Shown here: in pieces, positions 58,439 through 64,000 of the stretch
Layout of the letters: every line of letters begins with the position of its first letter
Numbering within the stretch: the first letter of the stretch is position 1
DNA from: Actinobacillus porcinus
GTDB taxonomy: Bacteria > Pseudomonadota > Gammaproteobacteria > Enterobacterales > Pasteurellaceae
Assembly: GCF_901764995.1 (NCBI RefSeq)
Contig: NZ_CABFKI010000007.1
Span: forward strand, 62,001 to 126,000
DNA: 64,000 nucleotides
Direction of reading: 5' to 3'
The notes under the pieces: generated by a model
Told to the model about the DNA's origin: nothing
What the model saw: only the letters and a program-made list of their open reading frames with translations
Database searches by the model: none
Program-made: the position numbers and the translations under genes

Positions 58439-60244
58439 CTAATAAACATCACGCTGATAACGTTTTTCTTCACGTAAATTATCTAAATATTCTTCCGCGT
58501 CATCTGCACTTAATTTACCTTGCTGTGCAATAACCTCTAACAAGGCTTGATTGACATCTTTTGCCATTCTTGCTGCGTCACCACACACATAAATATGCGC
58601 GCCTTGTTGTAGCCATTGCCATAAATCTTCGGCATTTTCGCGGATTTTATCTTGCACATAGATTTTTTCCGCTTGATCGCGCGACCAAGCAAAGCTGTAT
58701 TTATGCAAGAACCCATCTTTAGCGAACTGCTGCCATTCCGTTTGGTATAAGAAATCAAGGGCAAAATGTTGGTTACCAAAAATCAACCAGTTTTTCCCTT
58801 CCGCTTGTTCTGCGGCACGTTGTTGCACAAAGGCGCGGAACGGCGCAATGCCTGTGCCTGATCCGATCATAATAATCGGTTTGCTGTTATCTTGCGGTAA
58901 ACGGAAATTATCATTATGCTCCACAAAAACTCGCACTTGCCCATCTTCTTCCACACGATCCGCTAAATAGCTGGATGCACCGCCTGCGCGCGCTTTGCCA
59001 TTATGGGCATAACGCACCACACCAACGCTTAAATGCACTTCTTCGCCCACTTCTTCAGGGCTGGATGAAATGGAATACAAACGCGGTGTAATTGGTCGGA
59101 ATAAGGCACTCAATTGCACTGCGGTTAATGGGGTTGGATAGGCGTTAAGCACATCGACAATCGGGGTATTTGACACAAATTGCGTTAACTGTGCGCTATC
59201 CGCCACAATGGCGTTCAATGCCGCATGATTAGCTAATGCGGCATACGCTTTCACAAAAGCCGGCGTGTTTTGTGTGAGCTCTAATTCAGTCTGAAGTGCG
59301 GTGGAAATTGGCAACGTTTTGCCATTGACTTCAACGATGTCTTCCCCATTCACAGCAACCGCTGCCAAAATTTCAGCCACCAATGCAGGATCATTTTCAA
59401 AATACACGCCCAGCACGTCGCCCGCCTGATAGTGCAAGCCTGAACCCGATAAATCAAATTCCAAATGGCGTACATCTTTCTCTGCTTCTCGGTCTGTTAA
59501 ACGTTGATTGGTGATTAAGGTAGCCGCAAAGGGATTGTCTTTATTGTATTTTGCAGACTCTGGCAAAATAGTGGCAGTTTGCCCAGATGTGGCGGTGGCG
59601 ACAGCACTTTTCGCTTTTTCTTTCACCACAGCAACCACATCTTCGATCCATTTTTCTGCGGTAGCTTTGAAATCTAAATCGGCTAATGCTACGTCTAACA
59701 AACGGCTCGCGCCCAATTCGGCAAAACGCTGATCGAAATCTTTACCGGCTTGGCAGAAATTCGGGTATGAACTATCGCCCAATCCCAACACCGCAAATTG
59801 CAGCTGTGGTAACTTCGGCGCTTTTTTACCATTTAATAATTTCAGCAACACCACGCCTTCTTCAGGGGCTTCACCTTCGCCTTGGGTTGAAGTGACCAGC
59901 AAGACTAATTTTTCATCCGCAATATTTTTCGCTTTGTAATCTTTTAATTGGGTGCGAACCACATCAACGCCTTCGGTTTTTAAGCGTTCCGCTAATTGAT
60001 TCGCCACGGATTTTGCATTGCCGGTTTGTGAACCTGACAGCACGGTGACCTTTAATGGCTCGGCTTGTGTGGCTAAAACAGGGTTAAAATTCACCGCACT
60101 TTCCGCCAAATTTGAGGCTAATGAATTTTGAGCACCTTGAGAGCGTGCCCACGCATAGCCTGAAAGCCATGCCAGTTGGGTTGGTGTTAAACCTGAAAGC
60201 GTTTGCAAGGCTTCAGGGGTTAAGGGTAGTGTTGTGTTTGGCAT
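58439..60244 (-). CDS. cysJ: sulfite reductase flavoprotein alpha subunit
   Basis: NADPH-dependent flavoprotein that feeds CysI. The 601-residue product has an N-terminal flavodoxin domain (SGSQTGNAKSVANQL near residue 70), an FAD-binding domain (PRLYSISSSPEEVGEEVHL near 390) and an NADPH-binding domain (IGSGTGIAPFRAF near 450) ending YQRDVY. ATG 60244 has GGAA upstream; an in-frame ATG at 60256 has no ribosome site. Hairpin-rich repeats flank it on both sides. Confidence 0.95.
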   Translation of the reverse strand: MPNTTLPLTPEALQTLSGLTPTQLAWLSGYAWARSQGAQNSLASNLAESAVNFNPVLATQAEPLKVTVLSGSQTGNAKSVANQLAERLKTEGVDVVRTQLKDYKAKNIADEKLVLLVTSTQGEGEAPEEGVVLLKLLNGKKAPKLPQLQFAVLGLGDSSYPNFCQAGKDFDQRFAELGASRLLDVALADLDFKATAEKWIEDVVAVVKEKAKSAVATATSGQTATILPESAKYNKDNPFAATLITNQRLTDREAEKDVRHLEFDLSGSGLHYQAGDVLGVYFENDPALVAEILAAVAVNGEDIVEVNGKTLPISTALQTELELTQNTPAFVKAYAALANHAALNAIVADSAQLTQFVSNTPIVDVLNAYPTPLTAVQLSALFRPITPRLYSISSSPEEVGEEVHLSVGVVRYAHNGKARAGGASSYLADRVEEDGQVRVFVEHNDNFRLPQDNSKPIIMIGSGTGIAPFRAFVQQRAAEQAEGKNWLIFGNQHFALDFLYQTEWQQFAKDGFLHKYSFAWSRDQAEKIYVQDKIRENAEDLWQWLQQGAHIYVCGDAARMAKDVNQALLEVIAQQGKLSADDAEEYLDNLREEKRYQRDVY

Positions 60245-60319
60245 ATTAATTTCCATTTTGATGTTTTTTTATTTCAAATGTCTTATTTCAAATATCTGCT
60301 CATTAATATCGTTTTTCGC

Positions 60320-60538
60320 CGATGGCGACCTACTTTTACTTCGCTACGCTTGCACTACGTGCCGTTGCCTTTGGCAACGTTCAAAACCTAAAGGTTTTGT
60401 CTTTGCTTGTGCAAAGCAAAGTAGGCAAAAGAAAGCACACCCGGGATTTGCTGCTTTTCTTCGCTCTTTTGAAATTTTTTTAACGCTAAATTTGTAAACT
60501 CGCTTCGCTCAAACAGTACAAATTTAGCTAAAAATTTC
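60320..60538. repeat. large composite hairpin element between cysN and cysJ
   Basis: Inverted relative of 58215-58430, in the gene-free 60245-60575 gap. Nested palindromes GTTGCCTTTGGCAAC and AACCTAAAGGTT lie between CTACTTTTACTTCGC and the matching AAAGTAGGCAAAAG. After these comes a long hairpin, 60471-60538, with inner arms GCTAAATTTGTA / TACAAATTTAGC and loop AACTCGCTTCGCTCAAACAG, the reverse complement of the other element's loop but for one base. Confidence 0.75.
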
Positions 60539-60575
60539 AAATCGCTCAGGCAGCAAATACGGGAAAATGACTTCC

Positions 60576-61865
60576 TTAATTTTCCAAAATCATTCCGCCG
60601 GCTACGGTGTGGTAGGTGGCTTCGTCAATGAGAATGAATGCGCCTGTGGCTTTGTTTTGTGCGTAAGTGGTGGCGGTAATCGGTTTTTGTAAACTGATTC
60701 GCACCTGTGCAATATCATTCATTTTCACTTGTTCCGCTTCACTGTCGTTGAGTAAGGTTTTTAAATCTAAAATTTGTTCGATTTCGCTGACTTTGGCAAA
60801 AACTGTTTGCGTGCCTTGTTTGAGCAAATATTTACGTGCAGGGTTTAAGGCACGTTGATCAAACCAGCAAATAGTCGCGGTAAGTTGTTTGCTTGAAAAT
60901 GTAGCAGAATTTGCCGCTACAAAGGTATCGCCACGAGAAATATCAATATCATCTGCTAAACGTAACGTTACCTGTTCGCCCACTTTTGCCGCCGGCACCA
61001 AGCCATTTTGCGAATAAATTTCCGTTACCGTACTTTCTAATCCGTTCGGTTCAACGCGTACTTTTGCCCCCACGGAAATTTCCCCCGCTTCAATGCGTCC
61101 TTGATAACCGCGGAAATCGTCAGCTTTATCTTGATCCAAGCGCAACACTAATTGCACAGGGAAATGGAAATCAGCGGCTTGTTCAGATTGGTTATCATCT
61201 GTAGGTAAATTCTCTAAAATACTCAACAACGGTTCGCCTTGATACCATGAAGTGCGGTCACTTTTATGCACAATATTATCACCTTGCAAGGCGGAAACCG
61301 GCACAAATTGCACGTCTGCTAAACCAAGCTGCGCGGCTAATTTGCGGTAAGCGGTAGTAATGGCATTAAATTTCTGTTCATCAAAATCCAATAAATCCAT
61401 TTTATTAATGGCAACAATCACGTGCGGACAACGCAAATGTTTTAAGATTGCCGAATGGCGTTTGGTTTGTGGCAATAATTCCACTTCCGCTTGGCTAAAA
61501 TCCAACTGCGTAGCATCGATTAATACCACCGCCGCGTGGGCTGTTGACGCACCGGTCACCATATTACGGGTGTATTGCTCATGCCCTGGGGTGTCTGCAA
61601 TAATAAATTTGCGTTTCGCAGTAGAAAAATAGCGATACGCCACATCAATGGTAATGCCCTGTTCACGTTCCGCTTCCAAGCCATCCGTTAAAATGGAAAA
61701 ATCAATGACTTCGCCATTATTTTTGGATTTGTTTAAACTCAACAGTTGGTCGCTTAACAAGGCTTTGCTATCGTAAAGCAAACGACCGATTAAAGTGCTT
61801 TTACCGTCATCGACACTGCCTGCGGTAATAAAACGTAATGGGGCGAATTGGTTAATGTTGCTCAT
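60576..61865 (-). CDS. cysN: sulfate adenylyltransferase GTPase subunit
   Basis: The GTP-driven large subunit of ATP sulfurylase (EC 2.7.7.4), 429 residues. EF-Tu-like GTPase motifs: GSVDDGKST near residue 15, DTPGHEQYTRNM near 90 and NKMD near 150. No CysC (APS kinase) domain is fused. ATG 61865 (MSNINQFAPL) has AGGA seven bases upstream and is preferred over 61892. A hairpin element lies between cysD and this start. Confidence 0.95.
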   Translation of the reverse strand: MSNINQFAPLRFITAGSVDDGKSTLIGRLLYDSKALLSDQLLSLNKSKNNGEVIDFSILTDGLEAEREQGITIDVAYRYFSTAKRKFIIADTPGHEQYTRNMVTGASTAHAAVVLIDATQLDFSQAEVELLPQTKRHSAILKHLRCPHVIVAINKMDLLDFDEQKFNAITTAYRKLAAQLGLADVQFVPVSALQGDNIVHKSDRTSWYQGEPLLSILENLPTDDNQSEQAADFHFPVQLVLRLDQDKADDFRGYQGRIEAGEISVGAKVRVEPNGLESTVTEIYSQNGLVPAAKVGEQVTLRLADDIDISRGDTFVAANSATFSSKQLTATICWFDQRALNPARKYLLKQGTQTVFAKVSEIEQILDLKTLLNDSEAEQVKMNDIAQVRISLQKPITATTYAQNKATGAFILIDEATYHTVAGGMILEN

Positions 61866-61880
61866 AATATTATCCTGCTC

Positions 61881-61944
61881 GTAGGGACACACTGCGTGTG
61901 TCCGTTTGCTATTTTGTTTTCGGACACACGCAGTGTGTCCCTAC
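61881..61944. repeat. paired GGACACAC hairpin element between cysD and cysN
   Basis: Arms 61881-61904 and 61921-61944 are exact reverse complements of 24 bases and match the arms at 44926-45015. It is placed just upstream of the cysN ribosome site, so it could affect cysN translation or mRNA processing. Confidence 0.85.
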
Positions 61945-61953
61945 ACGTTTATT

Positions 61954-62880
61954 TTAAAAATACCCTTGTTTTTTGCGTTGTTCCATCGCAGCTTCGCTGG
62001 CGCGGTCGTCCATTCGGGTGGCGCTGCGTTCTGAGATTTCTGCCACGGCGGTTTCTTTGATAATGTCGCTTGGGGTGGCGGCGGTGCTTGCTACCGGGCA
62101 GGTGCAACTAATGTCGCCCACGGTGCGGAAACGTACAGAGCGGATAACGCTTTCTTCATTCGGGCGTTTTGGCGTTAATGGCGTCACAGGAACGAGCAAG
62201 CCGTTGCGCTCTACCACTTCGCGCTCGTGAGCATAATAAATTGGTGGTAATTCTAAATTTTCTCGTTCGATATATTGCCAAATGTCCAATTCCGTCCAGT
62301 TTGAAATAGGGAAGACACGCATATTTTCGCCTTTGTGCAGTTTTGCATTGTAAAGCGACCATAATTCAGGGCGTTGTGCTTTTGGATCCCATTGACCAAA
62401 TTCGTCACGGAAAGAGAAAATACGCTCTTTGGCACGGGCTTTTTCTTCATCACGGCGCGCACCGCCCATTAAAGCATCAAACCCTTGTTCTTCAATGGTT
62501 TCAAGCAAAGTCACGGCTTGGGCTGCGTTACGCGAATCTGTTTCTTTACGCAATACCACCGTGCCTTTAGCAATAGAATCTTCCACGTGCCCCACAATCA
62601 ATTTGGCATTGAGTTTTTTCACTTGCTCATCACGGAATTGGATCACTTCAGGATAGTTATGCCCTGTATCGATATGCACTAAAGGGAACGGTAACACCAA
62701 TTCACGCCCTTCTAATTGGAAGGCTTTGCGTGCAAGGGCAAGTAACACCACGCTGTCTTTACCGCCTGAAAACAGCAATGCAGGATTGCTACATTCAGCC
62801 ACTACTTCACGGATAATGTAGATGGATTCCGCTTCCAGCCAATCAAGATGACCGTTTTCGATTTGGTTTTGTGTTGTCAT
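61954..62880 (-). CDS. cysD: sulfate adenylyltransferase subunit CysD
   Basis: The catalytic small subunit of ATP sulfurylase, which makes adenosine 5'-phosphosulfate. The 308-residue protein has the PP-loop SGGKDSVVLL near residue 38, VHIDTGHNYPEV near 68, and the conserved C-terminal end with FRTVGDISCTCPV and MEQRKKQGYF. Part of the cysHDNJI run. Confidence 0.97.
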   Translation of the reverse strand: MTTQNQIENGHLDWLEAESIYIIREVVAECSNPALLFSGGKDSVVLLALARKAFQLEGRELVLPFPLVHIDTGHNYPEVIQFRDEQVKKLNAKLIVGHVEDSIAKGTVVLRKETDSRNAAQAVTLLETIEEQGFDALMGGARRDEEKARAKERIFSFRDEFGQWDPKAQRPELWSLYNAKLHKGENMRVFPISNWTELDIWQYIERENLELPPIYYAHEREVVERNGLLVPVTPLTPKRPNEESVIRSVRFRTVGDISCTCPVASTAATPSDIIKETAVAEISERSATRMDDRASEAAMEQRKKQGYF

Positions 62881-62912
62881 ATTTGATCCTTTTTTATTTT
62901 TATAATTCTGTC

Positions 62913-62979
62913 TGTAGGGGCTAATTACATTAGCCCCATTTTCTACGATTATTTTTGGGCAAATATAATTTGCCCCTAC
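62913..62979. repeat. GGGGCTAA / GGGCAAAT composite hairpin between cysH and cysD
   Basis: Palindromes GGGGCTAA..TTAGCCCC (62917-62937) and GGGCAAAT..ATTTGCCC (62957-62975) lie inside an outer TGTAGGGG / CCCCTAC pair, nearly the same as 83-150 at the left edge. Confidence 0.8.
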
Positions 62980-62982
62980 GCT

Positions 62983-63711
62983 TTATTTATGCAAACCGCA
63001 CTCTTTGCTGTCTTTGTTTTCCCACCACCAGCGGCCTGCGCGGATGTCTTCGTTTGCTTTGACGGGGCGGGTGCAAGGTTCGCAGCCGATGCTTGGGTAG
63101 CCTTGTTTGTATAGGGCGTTGTAGGGGATTTGATATTTTAAAATATATGCCCAAACGTCCATTTCAGACCAATCAAAGATCGGGTTGTATTTGTCTATGC
63201 CGCGGCTTTCGTCTTTTTCGTGGAAGGCTAATTCTGTGCGTGTAACGGACTGTTCGCGGCGTTGTCCTGTCAACCAGCTATCCGCGGTTTTTAATGCGCG
63301 GTTAAGGGGTTCGATTTTGCGGATAAAACAACATTCACGGCGTAATTCCACGCTGTCATAAAACGCGAATTTGCCTTTTTCGCGATCATAGGTTGCCGCA
63401 GCTTCGGGGTTGGGATAGAACAACTCAAAGGCTAAATTAGGGTAAGTGGTTTTCACGGCATCTACTAAAGCCAAGGTTTCCGGATTTAACCGCCCTGTTT
63501 CTAAGGTAAACACGCCGATCTTTGCCTGCGTTTTAGCAATCACATCGGTAATCACCATATCTTCTACCGCAAGGCTGCTGGCAAACTTGGCATTTTTCTG
63601 CGTTGCGGCAATTTGCTGAATTCGCTCAAAAAGCGCGGTTTCTTTTGCGACTAAATTGGCAAAATCTTGTTCTGTTGGTTGGGGGATTGCCCACAGGGTT
63701 GGTTTCATCAT
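62983..63711 (-). CDS. cysH: APS-type reductase CysH
   Basis: Reduces activated sulfate to sulfite. About 242 residues. The cluster-binding ECCFIRK and GCEPCTRPV pairs (CC...CxxC) and a C-terminal ECGLH are present, marking the [4Fe-4S] adenylylsulfate reductase subgroup (EC 1.8.4.10), whereas E. coli PAPS reductase lacks the CC/CxxC pairs. The PP-loop-like SSLAVEDMV is near residue 45. Three ATGs in a row (63714, 63711, 63708) follow GGAAG; 63711 has the best spacing. First complete gene of the cys run. Confidence 0.92.
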   Translation of the reverse strand: MMKPTLWAIPQPTEQDFANLVAKETALFERIQQIAATQKNAKFASSLAVEDMVITDVIAKTQAKIGVFTLETGRLNPETLALVDAVKTTYPNLAFELFYPNPEAAATYDREKGKFAFYDSVELRRECCFIRKIEPLNRALKTADSWLTGQRREQSVTRTELAFHEKDESRGIDKYNPIFDWSEMDVWAYILKYQIPYNALYKQGYPSIGCEPCTRPVKANEDIRAGRWWWENKDSKECGLHK

Positions 63712-63741
63712 CATTATGCTTCCCACATTCAAAATAAAAAC

Positions 63742-64000
63742 TTATGCAACACGCAAACTATCCAAAGTAAAGTGCGGTGGTTTTTGTGCCAATTTATCTT
63801 CGCCAAACCACGCTAATTTATGATGCAATGCCACCACTTCGCCCACCACAATTAAGGCTGGCGTTGGCGCATTTTCGGCAATTTCAGCAAGCTGTGCTAA
63901 TGTGCCGATCTGCGTTTTTTGCGTGTCTTGTGTGCCTTGCGAAATAACCGCAATCGGGGTTTCTGCGGCTCTGCCATATTGTTGTAACCGATCTGCAATA
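63742..64000 (-). CDS. uroporphyrinogen-III C-methyltransferase (cysG/cobA), 3' part
   Basis: An open frame enters from the right edge and ends at TAA 63742-63744. It reads ..IADRLQQYGRAAETPIAVISQGTQ.. and ALIVVGEVVALHHKLAWFGE, the C terminus of SAM-dependent uroporphyrinogen-III methyltransferase. That enzyme makes precorrin-2 for the siroheme used by CysI. Whether it is fused to the siroheme synthase domain (full CysG) lies outside the window. Its position upstream of cysH fits the same operon. Confidence 0.9.
   Translation of the reverse strand, partial: IADRLQQYGRAAETPIAVISQGTQDTQKTQIGTLAQLAEIAENAPTPALIVVGEVVALHHKLAWFGEDKLAQKPPHFTLDSLRVA

Noticed and set aside
1-64000. tRNA, rRNA, insertion sequence or prophage
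   Set aside because: No cloverleaf, ribosomal motif, transposase, integrase or phage structural gene was recognised on either strand.

Overview
The window reads as chromosome of a Pasteurellaceae bacterium. The main evidence is the dense scatter of the Haemophilus-type DNA uptake core (AAGTGCGGT / ACCGCACTT, dozens of copies, often as inverted pairs acting as terminators). Several genes also have close Haemophilus counterparts (tehB with a fused N-terminal domain, afuABC, a hotdog thioesterase next to hemH). The Actinobacillus-type uptake core is almost absent. A complete suc operon, a full assimilatory sulfate pathway, metE and moderate GC fit Aggregatibacter or a relative better than H. influenzae, but I cannot name the species.

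Layout. 0.2-4.2 kb: type I restriction-modification genes on the minus strand (hsdM, hsdS, then an FRG-domain gene); hsdM carries an 11-unit pentanucleotide repeat that leaves it out of frame. 4.3-10.7 kb: riboflavin synthase, MATE exporter, TonB-dependent siderophore receptor, SbmA/YddA-like ABC protein. 10.9-14.4 kb: ackA-pta. 14.6-15.8 kb: secreted Sel1-repeat protein and an unnamed partner. 15.9-20.9 kb: mdh / argR divergent pair, SDR epimerase, dGTPase-like gene, lrgAB. 21-26 kb: nuclease-csdA-csdE, a glycosyltransferase switched off by a G10 tract, azlD-azlC-metR. 26.4-32.8 kb: sugar-phosphate ABC operon with two tandem binding proteins and a nucleoside hydrolase. 33-36.4 kb: pseudouridine operon. 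36.5-43.2 kb: tehB, modA / modE, thioesterase-hemH, metE. 43.3-45.7 kb: second Sel1 gene lying between metE and a partial metE copy, then a lipoprotein. 45.8-52 kb: sucABCD. 52.2-56.2 kb: DASS transporter, then a Slam and its probable surface-lipoprotein cargo. 56.3-64 kb: cysG(partial)-H-D-N-J-I.

How the genes work together. Central metabolism and scavenging dominate: acetate kinase/Pta, malate dehydrogenase and the 2-oxoglutarate-to-succinate arm of the TCA cycle; CRP-controlled uptake of sugar phosphates and breakdown of nucleosides and pseudouridine; sulfate taken to sulfide by an APS-type reductase route (no cysC) and methionine made by MetE under MetJ-like boxes. Recognisable control sites include CRP, FNR, ArgR, MetJ and ModE boxes and a palindrome over the psu start.

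The most notable theme is switchable DNA. An hsdM pentanucleotide tract and a glycosyltransferase G10 tract are both in the OFF frame. Two Sel1 genes share a promoter with a T10 run in a 19-bp spacer. The intergenic spaces carry several families of dispersed hairpin elements (TTCGACAAGCTCA type, GGACACAC type, GGGGCTAA type and large composite elements on both sides of cysJ). I see no rRNA, tRNA, insertion sequence, prophage or CRISPR array.
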